A DNA stretch of 64,000 nt from contig NC_089246.1 of NCBI RefSeq assembly GCF_000512585.2, positions 744,001 through 808,000 on the forward strand, in the 5' to 3' direction. The notes below the pieces were generated by a model that was not told the origin of the DNA, made no database searches, and saw nothing but the letters and a program-made list of their open reading frames with translations. Each line of letters starts with the position of its first letter. The stretch's first letter is position 1. Both the position numbers and the translations under genes were made by a program. The stretch is from Kwoniella bestiolae CBS 10118. Lineage: Eukaryota; Basidiomycota; Tremellomycetes; Tremellales; Cryptococcaceae. Below are positions 44,908 to 56,955 of the stretch, one piece after another.

Positions 44908-47042
44908 ATGAACAGGACATTCGCCCTCTCCCGCAAAACCGCTTTCTCCCTCCCCATCCGACCCCGCCCTTCACCCCTCCCCACCAACCTCTCCCGACCC
45001 CATCCATCCAACCAACTCACCATCGCCCAAGCGCTTTTCCCACAATTGCGAAATTCCGGAGTAAGGTTCTACGCTACCACGGACCATCCTGGTGGGAAGG
45101 GGCCTAGTCCCGGACCGGACCCGAAGACTGTTAAGGATAGTAATAGGGAGGATCAGAATGCTACGCCTGGGGTCAGGCAGGAGGTGAGTGGTTTCTATAC
45201 ATATATTCATCTGAGCGTGGATATTCGAGGGGCTGCTATATGGATGAGAGGAAATCGAGATCTGAGTTGTAGGGGAAGACCGTTATAAGGGGAGAGACTG
45301 AGCGATCCCACCGATCAGATATGCTTCAATGGTCCTCATATCTCGGTTGATGAGACGACACGTCGAGTGCTGATACTTATGATTGTTCTTCTTCTAGCTC
45401 AAAGGAATGACCAAAGACTTCGCGAGTCTCATTGCTGGATCATCTCCTCAGGCTCAAGGGCTGGGTGCGAGAGAGGTATCAGCTCATGGTGTCTCTCATG
45501 GGAGTATCACAGATGACTTTGTGAGTTTGGGCTTGACCTCTTGGGTGGTACGGCTGAATACCGACTGATGAAACGAACGCACGAATACAGTTGTCAGTCA
45601 CCAAAGGGATGTTCACCTCTGTACCTAAACCTGTTTTATACACTGGTAAGTCAAGAATGAACCGGCGCATGATTTCACTTATTTCTGGACAGTACTGATT
45701 TCTCGCTTTCTATGCATCGTCAGGTCTCGCCGGTACCATCCCCTACCTCGGTACTTCACTCTCGATCGTTGCCTTAGCCAGAGAAGCCTCTTTGGCAGCA
45801 GCAGGTGAGTCGGGTCTATCAACAAAACCATCAACCCCTCTAACCATCTTGAGTTCAATGCTGATATTCCCGACATTCTAGCCGGAGGCGAATCACCAGC
45901 AGGTCTAGACCTCGCAACCTGCCTATCCTACCTGCACACAATGGAACACATTCAAATCACCTACGGAGCCATCATCCTCTCTTTCCTCGGTGCATTACAC
46001 TGGGGAATGGAATTTGCCAAATTAGGCGGTGTACAGGGATATCAAAGGTTGTTCGTCGGTATCGCACCTGTCTTAGCTGCTTGGCCTACACTTCTTATGC
46101 CTCATGGACTTGCGCTCGCTACGCAGTGGTTTGGATTCACGGGGATGTGGTTCCTGGATCAGAGAGCTACGATCGCTGGATGGAGTGGGTATCTCTTTTC
46201 CTAACAGGACAATCTATCACGCTCTCCCTTGTGAGCTGCGATGTGGACAACCCAGTTGATCGGTGGCTGTATCACGATGATTTCAATCGCTGATGTTCGC
46301 TCATACGCTCATAGCCACATACTGGTATTCGACCTACCGATTCTACCTCTCCATCATAGTTGGATTCTCCATTATCGGGACCCTCGTCGGTACCTCCATC
46401 TACGGTGCCGGAGCAGGGGCCACAGAGGATGTCAAATCCCCTCACTTGAGACACACGCACGACCGAACTTCCGCTCTTAAACGATTAGACAAGGTGAAGG
46501 AGAAGAACTACCCCTCTCAATCTTCCACCGCGAAGGTGAACAGAGTAGAAGGCAAGGTCGGTGGGCCCATCCAAGTGGAAGAGGAGGGTTCAGGCGAGGG
46601 ATACCTGAAATTAAGGAATATAGAGAGGGAGGAACAGGAGAAGAAGGAAGCTGAGGAGAAAGCTCAGAAGGAGAAGGAGGAGAAGGAACAGAAGAAGAAG
46701 GAACAGGATGAGAAGGAGAATAAGCAGAAGGAAGACGCTCCGGGCGATATGAAATCTGGTTCAAAGGATAGGCAGGCGGGTGAGAGCGAGAAGGATCAGG
46801 GGAAGAAGAAGGCTGAGGAGCAGGGGGCGACTGAACAGAAGGGTGGGGCGAAGGAGCAGGATAAGGAGGGTGATGAGAAAAAGGACGATGGTAAGAATGA
46901 GGAAGAAGGTAAAGATGAAGGTGAAGAAAAGGAAGGAGGTGAATCAAAAGATAATCAAGGAGGAGACAACAAGGATGATAAGCAAGAGCAAGCAGCCAAG
47001 GAGAAAGGTGCTGCTGGGGATAAGAACACTAAGATGAAGTAA
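44908..47042 (+). CDS. DUF3429 membrane protein, probably mitochondrial
   Basis: Six exons (44908-45183, 45398-45520, 45591-45645, 45724-45804, 45882-46184, 46315-47042) encode 521 residues. The N terminus (MNRTFALSRKTAFSLPIRPR, then a long basic and Pro-rich stretch) resembles a mitochondrial leader. The DUF3429 core has several membrane segments: LAGTIPYLGTSLSIVALARE, ITYGAIILSFLGALHWGMEF, FVGIAPVLAAWPTLLMPHGL, and YRFYLSIIVGFSIIGTLVGT. After residue 320 the protein becomes a very Lys/Glu-rich tail of roughly 200 residues, which would match low-complexity proteins in searches. The function of the family is not known. YGA-ILSFLGALHWG is the best family marker visible. Confidence 0.75.
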
Positions 47043-47495
47043 AATAGGGAAAGGAGATGAAGTCAAGTTAAATCTGTATCTAAAAGTGATAGCGAAACAA
47101 TGGACATGTAGCTTAAATTGAATGCAACAATGGTATGACCTGGCATGCTGGTAGCCTAGCTAGCAAACATCCATTCATACCAGCATGCTCGTCTTCTGAT
47201 CTCTAATTACTTGGATATTCACAGACGAGTTGACCTGTAAATGCACAAACAGTCGAAGAATAGTTGGTCCTAGGACCGTCGAGCTGGAATTCGATCAGTC
47301 TGTGACTACCTACCTGTTGACGTCATTCTGGTAGTAATTTACCGAACTTCGAACTTCGAGATTCCAGATGATCTCCTCCTCCCAAAATATCAAACAACTG
47401 ATCTGCCTCTTGCGCAGCCCATCATCAAACCTACATCGAGAGCTGCAGCTCACCGCCCACCTCAAATTATAGATCAAGTCCCAGCTGTGCTCACG
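47043..47495. other. Intergenic region
   Basis: 453 bases between two plus-strand genes; no gene seen. Confidence 0.45.
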
Positions 47496-48314
47496 ATGTC
47501 ACCTTCAACCTCAACCAGTTCGGCGCAAACACAAGCTCAACCACCTTCCGACGACCCGGGTTCATCAAGACTTCATAAAGCCAAAGTCAACCTTACATAC
47601 TTGGCTTTGGGATCCCAGGCGGCTGTAGTACCTGCTTCGCTGACTACGAGATCAGCATTGACCACCGCGAGGTGAGTCTGAGCATGTGAATAACAGACGA
47701 GATACACTTTCGCGATGGTTCTCTTTCTGCTCTCCGGCGGTTTGGACTTGCAAATACTGATAACCCACCATACCTTACTTATCTAGATACGCCATCAAAT
47801 ACGTGATACGTCGATTGATCCGATATGCCAAGTACGCATTTGTCGGAGCGGCCGTCGCTGCCATCGGCGGTGGGCTATTGGGTACGATAGGAAGTGGACT
47901 GGCGTTCTTCGCGGCGCCTTCGATAGGGGTGGGGATGGGGTTGGGAGTGATAATTGCTATTGTGAAGGTGAGTTCATGTCATCATTGTAGCCTCGCGATA
48001 TCATCATGAAACTGCCGAGTATAAGTGGGACCGCAAGCTGTCAAGGAAGGGGCTGTACTACAGAGAGAACAACTCACGCCCTTTCAGACAATACAAGATG
48101 AGTGGCTAATCCCTGCTCATTACAGTTCGGCTGGCGACACCGCGGCAATCATTTCAGAGGGGGTATATGGGAAGGATGGCAGGGTATGAAAGCAAGAGCA
48201 GAGGCTGGACATGATGGTGCGAAGGACGAGGCGATGGATGCTGCTGGAAGGGAGGAGGAGAGGAGGAAGGCGGAGAATAAAGCTACGAGGGCGGATGTGT
48301 GGATGAGGGCGTAG
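47496..48314 (+). CDS. Small glycine-rich membrane protein, unknown
   Basis: Three exons (47496-47671, 47787-47967, 48126-48314) encode 181 residues starting MSPSTSTSSAQTQAQPPS. A central hydrophobic region (residues ~75-118), YAFVGAAVAAIGGGLLGTIG followed by SGLAFFAAPSIGVGMGLGVI, has glycine spacing like a tightly packed helical hairpin. Basic residues flank it (KYVIRRLIRYAKYAF before, FGWRHRGNHFRGG after). The C terminus is charged and probably helical (AKDEAMDAAGREEERRKAEN). I do not recognise the family. Organelle location is likely but unproven. All junctions hold frame. Confidence 0.68.
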
Positions 48315-49022
48315 TTGTCTTGTGGATGAATCTCTAGATGTTTGGGTAGGATTTGGGAAGACGTTTTATTCTGATCTTTTGGAAGGGGGATCTTACATGC
48401 TTTATATTATTAACAATAAGCCATCACTTTAGTGGATAGCATCGACAAGACAACTCATTTATATATGTTGTGATGCAGCTTATACGCTCGGTTCGCACGG
48501 CCCAGATAGCAAGTAGGATTGTATCGTTGCATCTCACTCCTTTGTAGCATCTGAGTTTCCTCTTCGAGTTTCCTCCTCGGTCAGAGCGACAAGTGAAGAA
48601 GAGAGTTTGCAGATCAGAGCAAATCAAATAATCTGTAATTACGAACACCAGTGACCAGTAGCACAACCAAAAGATCAAATCCGCGACAATACGCAGAGAG
48701 GGTTCGCGTACCGAGGCTTGTGTGTTTGTGTCTTTGTCCCAAACCAATGTGGACGGGTGAGTGTATCAGTTCGACAATAATTAGATTTTAACTGAAGATC
48801 GCTCAGGATAACCGCCTTCCTTGGAGAAACGCTTAGGCCGCGTTCTCTTCTTCACGACAATCTTCTTCTATTGTATAGTCATCGATATAAGGCATGTTCC
48901 ACATGCTCAAAACTCATTTCATGCCCATCATAACGAGCAGCGACTGCACGACTGCAATTGTATATCCATCATCCCCATGCATGAGCGAGACCATCCAATA
49001 CACTAAACTACGTATGAATGGC
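48315..49022. other. Convergent intergenic region
   Basis: 708 bases between the small membrane protein (plus) and RPL36 (minus). Open frames at 48424-48747 minus and 48821-49006 plus have no features. Confidence 0.45.
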
Positions 49023-49852
49023 TTAGTGACCGGCGTGTCGTCTTTGTTCTTGGATGACTGAGGAGAGCTCTTCAATCTTTCTCTTGGATCGGAGGAGGGT
49101 ACCGAGCTGTGTGGAGCAAAGGGGCATTAGCACAAGTGCAAAGAGTAATACGCATGATGCCATATTTAAACACATCATCGACCAAACCTCATAGATCGCG
49201 CATGACATCGACAGAGGTACGATGGAGATGAACCATGAGATGTGTACAGGGGAAACCATCACTCACTCTCTTCTTGGTGAGCTTCTTGGCCTTCTTGTCC
49301 TTTGAGTTTCTCAACAATTCCATAACTCGCTTCTCGTATGGTGAGAATCCAGCGACTTCTCGGATGATAGACTTGACGAAGGTCTTCTTCTCGCTACGAA
49401 CGACCACAAGCAAGATATCAGCCTCGGCTCAGGATGACGGCATGGTGGTCGTCGAGAAGATGTTTGAGACGGGTTGGGTGAGATAATCATGTACAGAATG
49501 GTTAACTCACGTCTTAACACCCTTCTTGTGGGAAGGCTTGACGGTCTTGGGGATGACGGTGGTGGGTCGTCCCTTGTTGGCACCGTATCGGAGGTCTGAA
49601 AACAGCGTTGATTCATGGTCAGCACGATGATTCTCCATAAAACCATCGTTTGTTCCATCCCCGTCCTGTTGATGACCTTCATCCATCCCAATTCGGTATC
49701 ATATCCTCGACACAGCCTCACATCCCTTGATTATCCTCATGTGACCTTGTACTCCCCATTCTCCTTCCAAATATCATGACCCCCATCCACAGATAAAACC
49801 AATACCCACTAGATCGAGCTACAGGAGCGGAAGACATCTCAACGTCGGCCAT
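49023..49852 (-). CDS. RPL36: 60S ribosomal protein eL36
   Basis: Exons 49852-49810, 49595-49511, 49393-49267 and 49106-49023 give 112 residues (about 100-105 is usual). N terminus MADVEMSSAPVARSS, then LRYGANKGRPTTVIPKTVKP, KKGVKTEKKTFVKSIIREVA, GFSPYEKRVMELLRNSKDKK, AKKLTKKRLGTLLRSKRKIE and ELSSVIQEQRRHAGH. The GFSPYEKR block and the basic C-terminal helix are diagnostic for eL36 of the large subunit. Its first intron is 214 bases, long for this window; intron-hosted small RNAs are common in such genes but I could not identify one. Confidence 0.9.
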
Positions 49853-51041
49853 TTTGACTGATTTTGTTGGTTTTCTAATTTATCCAAATGAGTATTCAAG
49901 ATATCCAGCAGATCCACAATAGAATGATACCAGCGATTTGAGTGAGATAGAAAGTGAACGAAGAGATGGGTGGATTGTGTGGTATTTGATATCGTTGATA
50001 TGTGGTTTATAATGTTGGTATTGATGAGAGGGGATAGTCGAACGATTTCACTAGATCAGCGACTCTCCTTGAATCTTACTGCAACATGTACACTCACGGG
50101 TATGACTTGAGGGATGGAAGAAGGAGAGGAGAAGCTGGATAAGGATATGCAAAGATGTTTTGATGATATCGAGGATTGCAATGGTCGTATGCACCACAGC
50201 ACCAAATCCACCAAACGGTGGTACGGTGGTACGGTGGTATGCAGATAATTTTCTATCAAGCAAGGCCAAAGGGATTTTGACGGGATTATCGAAACACCGA
50301 GAGTCATAGATGTGGCGAAACTGCCTTTCCACTCACTAGAATACACCTTCCCTAGGATGGTTAGTCTGATGTGGCATACTCACCCATGAAAGGCACGTGC
50401 TTATCACCTCTCCATCATTACCTCGAACACCTGGTAGGCTGACTGGTATATAAGAATTTCGACCGTCGCTATCTTCTGTTTGTTTCCCTTCTTCACACAT
50501 TAATCCAGACTTAAACCATAATTGCGCTCTCACACAACAATACCAAGGGCGATCAGTTTAATGGCGTCTGGAAAGAATAACTCAATTTAACGCCTGTTAT
50601 AATACGTCTTTATCCGTTTCTAGAGGGGAAAGGTGTTTCGCTTAGGGCTTACAGCTTATAGATGTTATATGGGGAATGCAAGATGAACATGCTTCATGTT
50701 GGATGTTGGTTTGGATCACTACGAGCACACCGTTTGTCATATCTGCCGGGTCATCTGCCGGGTCAATACTGTCTAACATATCTAGTGATGATTGACAACG
50801 CAACTATTACTTTAGCGCTGGCCTGGACCTGTCTGCGCTTTGAAGTATAACTTACTCGTGCAATCACTGATTAACAAGTTAACGATTCCTAAGAAAGTAC
50901 AAACGTGCATCACACTAACACATCCACCTAATCCTAACGTACATAACCATCCCAAGCAAACAAGCAAGAAATCAAAATTCAAACCAAAACCAATGTCCAT
51001 TCCCCATCTCCCCTTTGTCTGTTGATGTCAAATCTATAAAT
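49853..51041. other. Intergenic region, 1.19 kb, with a short tandem repeat
   Basis: Upstream of RPL36 (minus) and downstream of the PL14-like gene (minus). The small open frames at 50051-50533 and 50812-51025 are not supported. The repeat at 50215-50238 lies here. An RPL36 promoter is expected near 49.9-50.0 kb. Confidence 0.45.
50215..50238. repeat. 8-base tandem repeat
   Basis: Three perfect copies of ACGGTGGT. Confidence 0.85.
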
Positions 51042-52816
51042 CTATAAAACCCATAACCCCATCACTCCCATGATCAACCCACCCAACATCCCCCATCCGC
51101 TCATTTTTGTACTGAGATACCCATCAGATTTAACCGTAGCCTTATCTCCCGTGAGATTACTAGCCCCCGCCCCAGCGTACATCTGTATATTCCTGAAATA
51201 TACGAATTGGTCTGTGGGTGTCGCCCAGCTTGAGTCGTCCCCTCCAAAAAACGTTGAGAAGAACATCCCGCCGACGGAATTGAGGTTCGTAGATGTTCGG
51301 AGGACTAGGTTGGTAAACTTTAGAGCTTGGATGCCGTTGTACCATAGTCTGTGATTGGGATTAGCTTTGACCCAGTAAAAATCTGATAGGGTAATGAGGC
51401 AGGAAGAGATGTGCTGGAGGATAACGAGGGAGGAGCTGACTTACTCTACTATACCATTTGCAGTACCGACTTCATTTAATACCACTAATAATCGAACGGT
51501 CTGCCATTGTCCGGTCACGAATGAGAAAGAACCTCTGGCCAGGGAGGTACCGTAGTCTGAATTACATGTGACTTGGGATTGGGAGCAGAAGTTCTTCTGG
51601 GTTGTCGGGATGTACGCGTAGACTAGGTGTATTTCAAACAGTCAGATCAATCTTCTGTCGCAACATTTTGAGAAAGTGGCTTGGGTGCAAGGGAGTGAAG
51701 AGAACGATCGACCAATATGACAATGGTTGTTATTGGATAGGGAGCATGATTAGATCCAGATTCCAAAGGACTCCACTCACCCTCTGCTGCACCGCCCGAT
51801 CTCCACATCAACCTAGTACTGAAGCATCCCGTACCGTCCGTTTCGTTACCTCCTGAACAACCTCTTGGATCCGGTCCTCCACGGAGCCCAGGTAATTTAC
51901 CACCTTGGTTCCAGCTATGTTTGGGAAAAAGACATTGTCAGCTTATGTACGATCCATTTCAGCAAATGGGGCGAGAAGGCATCTGATGTATAGCAAGGTG
52001 AAGGCGGTGAAGAACTTATTTGATATCCCAGCCACCTCTCTTTCACTTCTTATGCTATTATCCAACCACCACATTCATGGTAAGACTGAACTCACGCATA
52101 TCCAGTAGGGAACCAAACATCATAACTCAACAACATCCTTTCATACTGCCCCGTCGTCGTTGAGTTCCCCGATCCAGAGGCAACCTTTGCATTACTCGAT
52201 GTGAGGGGATTAGCGTAGAATTGGGTCCCACCCGTCTTCTTACTGTACGATCCCTGAGGGTATTCTATTCGCAGCGCAGGCGGTTGACCGTTCAAAGCCG
52301 TGGAGGCGGGCGAGGAGACTGAGGTGGTGGTGGAGGAGGTGGCTGAGGAGGTGGATGCTGATAAGGTTCTGGTTCTGGTTCGTGTGGTGGAGGAAGTGGA
52401 GGACTCTTGGCGGCGGACGAGGGTTGATGTGGATGTTGAGGGGTCGGGGGAGAATACTCTTCGAGGATGAGACATTAGCATTGGCATCACAAATGTGCTT
52501 ATCTTCTCTTACTATGACCTGGTATATGGATGAAGGAATGTAGTACATTCGAATGTACATGCATATTTCTGCCAGATGTGTACACTCACATGTTCGAGTT
52601 CCCCCAGTCCACGCCCTTTTTATAGTACAGACTCCATTTCCCATCTATCCACGTATTCGCATCCGCACTATTCATCGTTTCGTCCGGGAAAGTGAAATCG
52701 AAATTATCCGTCAAGCCATAATTTGATGTGATCGATGAGAGTGTGTCGGCAGACGAGTGTAACGGTGAGATGAGGAGGGCCGAGAGGATGAGCAGCGACG
52801 TCGTGAGGGGTGACAT
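51042..52816 (-). CDS. Secreted, probably GPI-anchored polysaccharide lyase family 14-like protein
   Basis: Exons 52816-52590, 52458-52096, 51914-51781, 51622-51445 and 51348-51042 encode 402 residues. A signal peptide (MSPLTTSLLILSALLISPLH) starts the protein and a short hydrophobic tail (MLGGLIMGVMGLWVL) ends it, the layout of a GPI-anchored wall protein. After a Ser/Thr-rich insert (residues ~80-125), the beta-jelly-roll core shows LRIEYPQGSYSKKTGGTQFY, MLLSYDVWFPTGYAWNQGGK, LPGLRGGPDPRGCSGGN, GCFSTRLMWRSGGAAEVYAY and VYFRNIQMYAG. The KLPGL-GG plus CFSTR-MWR pattern is that of the alginate-lyase-like PL14 family found in Cryptococcus relatives. The substrate in this organism is unknown, perhaps a uronic-acid-bearing wall or capsule polysaccharide. 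Confidence 0.78.
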
Positions 52817-53819
52817 TTTGACGGTCCTTCGGGAAATTTTGAGTCGAGCAGGTGTACCGGACAGAGATATGCTGTAAGATGTATAGCGTACAGCTGTGAT
52901 GTATAATTTGGAGAAGATGTGGAATGTCGGATGCAAATTATGTGATACTGAGACTGGGCTTGTCTCTGAGGTTTGGCTGGGGAGGTATGAGCCTGAGTCA
53001 AGTGGTGGTTGTGGGGGTATTCTAGACGTCCTTCCTTCTTCGATCTACTGGTATATATACAAATTCTGACGGTGGAAGGAGGATGAAGGATAGATGAACA
53101 TGGTCTTTCTAAAAATACGACCTTGAGCGGATGGTCGATGTTTTGTTTACGATTATTGCGGATCAAAAGGACGGATGGTTAGTGGTGATCAGGGTCCAAA
53201 AAAGGTCCCACCCCGTACATTACATTGGATGGACAGTACATGCAGACGCGTTGCTCTTTGATTTTTTCTGGTGGTAACGTAAATATCTACCACACGAGGT
53301 GATCTACATGTCTCATTCAACAGCGGTATGCCAGGTGCGTACTCGGTTGTAGCACCGCTTTGGATTTGTCATTCACCGTACATATAGGTAGATGCATCGC
53401 TATATCAATGATCCCGTTCATCCCACCCCACTTCAAGTCGTCACGATGCTCGTGTGAGTATGTAGTGGATCTGACGGCCCCCGAAGGAAGAAAAAAGCCA
53501 AGGGATCAAAACGGGTACAGTGGTGGGTACATACCACAGTTTCAGCTTTGGAATGTGGTTTACACGTGGTCAGATCTTACGTCACTCCACTCAATCCAAG
53601 GAAAGACCGCTTGGTGCTTGGTGCTTGGTGCTTGGTGCCCCACACTTCCTTTCCCACATTCCATCCATTATACGATTACGTCGATGAGAAGACACCCCTT
53701 CTCCCTTTCCACAGCTTTTAAACCTGATAAACGTTTTCCCCTTTCCTTCTGTTTCCCCTCTTCTCTTTCCCTTCCTCAGCCTCCCTCTGATCTCCTATAT
53801 ATACTCTTCAAATAGCCTT
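52817..53819. other. Divergent promoter region of the PL14-like gene and chitinase 2
   Basis: 1.0 kb. A TATATATACTC element sits about 25 bases before the chitinase 2 ATG; the minisatellite at 53610-53637 lies 180 bases upstream. The plus-strand frame at 53360-53815 is leader sequence, not a gene. Confidence 0.5.
53610..53637. repeat. 7-base tandem repeat upstream of chitinase 2
   Basis: Four perfect copies of CTTGGTG. Confidence 0.85.
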
Positions 53820-56394
53820 ATGTCTTCCAAATCATCATCTCAATCCCACAAGGCTATCGATCAACAACAACACAGAGTTAAATACAATCGTTTCAAACCC
53901 ATTCCCAAACCTTTATTACTCTCCGTAGCTCTAGGTATCATAGCTTTGGCTCTTTACGTTATGGGTTTAGGTAATTTCATTGATAAGCATTTTGGAAACA
54001 AGTCGGGTGGGGGAGTCGAGCAAGGGGGGAGTAGTCATGAGGTTGGACATGGTGGGCATGGGGATGTACGAGGTGGGAAGAGGGTCGTAGGGTATTTTGT
54101 GAGTCTCATCCATCTCTTATACCCTCGCACCGTCCTTCTTATCTCAATTGAAGATAGTGTCGAGAACATGGCTAATACCCTCCTGTCCACTGACCCCACC
54201 CACTCAGGTAAACTGGTCAGCCGTCTTCCTAAATCTACCAGCTACGAAAGATCTGAGGCTGAACTTCGTATTATCTCCTTTGGATAGGGGTATATATGGT
54301 AGGAAGTACTTCCCTCAACAGATCCCTGTTCAAGATTTGACGCATATCAATTACGCATTTGCGAATGTCAATAAGGAATCGGGGGAAGTTTACTTGAGTG
54401 ATAGTTGGGCTGATGTGGAGGTGGGTCTGGGCCTTCTTCACACTTACTTTTCTAATTTATCGCTTCATGCCTGCACCGAGCCACATCGTCATTCCTTTGA
54501 CGACAGTTCTTCTATGCCCCTCTCTTCCGTTTTGTTATCCTTGCGCGATGCACTCTTTCAGCTCTGATGATCCTGCCACTCAATGGCTGACACCCTAACC
54601 CACAGATCCACTTCGATGGCGATCGATGGGACGAACCCGGAACGAACCTTTATGGGTGTTTCAAGGCCATCTACTTGTTGAAAAAGAAAAATAGGTGAGC
54701 TGTCAAGGCTCGCTCCTTTGTGAGGAAATCGAGGTCAGCTGACAGAAGTTGTCATCGCAGAAACCTCAAAGTCTTGCTCTCCATTGGTGGATGGACCTAT
54801 TCTCCTGTAGGCGTCTTGACCCTTGCTTCACAAAAGCGAACTTATTCAAAGCTGACAGATTGAAACCTTAGAACTTTGTCAACATTGTTCATCACACTTG
54901 GAGAAAGAAGTTCGTTGAGACCGCTGTGAAGCTTGTTGAAGATCTCGGTATTGATGGGTGAGCTATCTCACAAGCACCGATATAATAAGTAGCTGACAAA
55001 CCGCATTTAAATAACAGTCTCGACGTAAGCTATATCGTCTCCTCTTCAATCTACCCTCCTTCTATAGTCTGTTTGAGCTGAATGCTTGGGATCCACCTCA
55101 GATCGACTACGAATTCCCCTCGACTTCTGCCGAGGCTGAAGCTTACCTCTCGCTCGTAACGGAAGTCCGACAAGGTTTGGTCAAACTTGCTCAAGATAAC
55201 CATCAACCAGCTACTCAATACGAGCTCACCGTCGCTGCTCCTTGTGGTATGCAGAACATGAAGATTCTCAGAGCCAAGGATATGGATGTGGTGAGTGTTA
55301 TCATCATTGAGTGATGGAGATACAATGTAATGTTGACTGACTGACTGAACTTTTCAATGTAGGCCTTGGACTTTTGGAACTTGATGGTGAGTCTGAGTAC
55401 GCCTAGCAAACCTGCCAGAACCAAAGTGCTGATCTCCATACTGTACCATTTTTAGGCATACGATGTGGGTTCAATCAGCTAAATTCCCCTCTTTGACGTA
55501 TGATACAAGCTGACATGGGCTCGCAGTTCGCTGGTTCATGGGACCAAGTCTCAGGTCACCAATCTGCTCTTTATGCCGACAATCCCGAGGCGAACTCGGT
55601 CGACAAGGCTGTGAGGTTTTATAATCTTCAAGGTATCGACAAGAGTAAACTTGTCATTGGTAAGCTGATACGTTAGCGTAGTTCCAAACCTATCAGCTGA
55701 CTAACAACATTATAGGTATGCCCCTCTACGGCCGAGCTTTCGCTCATACTGATGGCATCGGACTTCCTTTCAACGGTATGTCGCTTTTGCTCATGTCAGC
55801 CCAGTCACCCAATATTATCGAAAAATCCCTCCATTATTGGCTCTGGACTGACAAGCTTCCTCCTTCAAATAGGCGTTGGTGAAGGCTCTTGGGAAGCCGG
55901 AATGTGGGATTACAAAGATCTCCCTCAAGCTGGTGCCGAAGTAATCAATGATCCCCGTATTGGCGCTTCTTACAGTTATGACCAGTGAGTGGTGCTTTCT
56001 TTCGTCGATTTCTATTCTTGAGTGCGATGCTTGGCTGGCAAGTATGTATGCTCACTATCTGTTATTTTACCCAGCCAAAAACGGCTATTGATCAGCTACG
56101 ACACCCCCGAGATCGTCCGACAAAAAGCGAGATATATCAATTCCGAAGGACTGGGTGGTGCGATGTGGTGGGAGCTTGATGCGGACAAGAACGCCAGCAC
56201 TGGTAAGAGCTTGGTCAGGATCGTTACCAGCGAGCTTGGTCAATTGGAGCAAAGGAAGAATGAGTTGGACTATCCCAAGAGCAGTGAGTGGTTTGTTCTA
56301 CGATGTTCTGATCATTGAAGAGAGTAAAGAGTGCTGATGGGTGATGGGTGGTTTAGAGTATGGTAATCTCAGAAATGGTATGCCTGGACAATAG
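53820..56394 (+). CDS. GH18 chitinase 2, membrane-anchored
   Basis: Fifteen exons, 473 residues: 53820-54098, 54208-54215, 54288-54420, 54606-54694, 54761-54806, 54872-54957, 55018-55024, 55102-55290, 55363-55386, 55456-55464, 55527-55659, 55716-55775, 55873-55984, 56075-56283 and 56357-56394. A basic N-terminal tail precedes one membrane span, PLLLSVALGIIALALYVMGL (about residues 31-50), suggesting a type II anchor with the enzyme outside the cytosol. GH18 motifs: VGYFVNWGIYGRKYFPQQIP, NLKVLLSIGGWTYSP, catalytic GIDGLDIDYEFPS, ALDFWNLMAYDFAGSWDQ, MPLYGRAFAHTDG and MWWELDADKNASTGKSL. The DxxDxDxE set is complete, so it should be active on chitin. Exon sizes 46, 86, 7, 189, 24, 9, 133, 60 and 209 equal those of chitinase 1. 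Confidence 0.9.
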
Positions 56395-56955
56395 GCCTAT
56401 GGTCGAAATCAGGAGAGCATAGTTGAGAGAGATATGGGACATTCTCATAGGAACATTGTATATAACCCAGCATTTGAACGATTCCCTTCACTTATAATGA
56501 CAAGTAATGATCTAGTATAGTCAGTGTATAGTATAAGTCACATCATCCATGTTATGTCATCTCATGTCATGTCATGTCGATAGCTGCAAGTCCCACCATG
56601 CTGAAGATGGCCCACCTGGATAATCCAGTATATACACACCTGATTACCGACGGAAGAAGGTAACACGAGATAAGGAATCAAGATTAAGAGATTAGCCGAA
56701 AGTCGTTGTTGGTGCATGTTCATGTTCCTATCGCATAACGTCATCAATCGAGTTTAGTTTAGTCTAGTCGAGTGAGCATTGGGTTGTGTTCTCACATCAA
56801 GTGATATGAATACTCATACGGGATCACTCGACGCAACGCATATATAAAGCAACACCTACCGAGACTGTCTCCTCTTCTCTGGGTTACTTGAACAGCGCTT
56901 TTTAAGCATCCACGCCTCAAAGTAGCATTCATATCTCGCAGTCAAGTCTCTCAAC
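56395..56955. other. Intergenic region
   Basis: 561 bases between chitinase 2 and the methyltransferase. It includes repeated CATGT/CATGTC runs near 56560; no gene seen. Confidence 0.45.

Noticed and set aside
49596..49809. Possible C/D box small RNA in the first RPL36 intron
   Set aside because: ATGATAT and CTGA occur, but no proper C box (RTGATGA) with closing stem was found.
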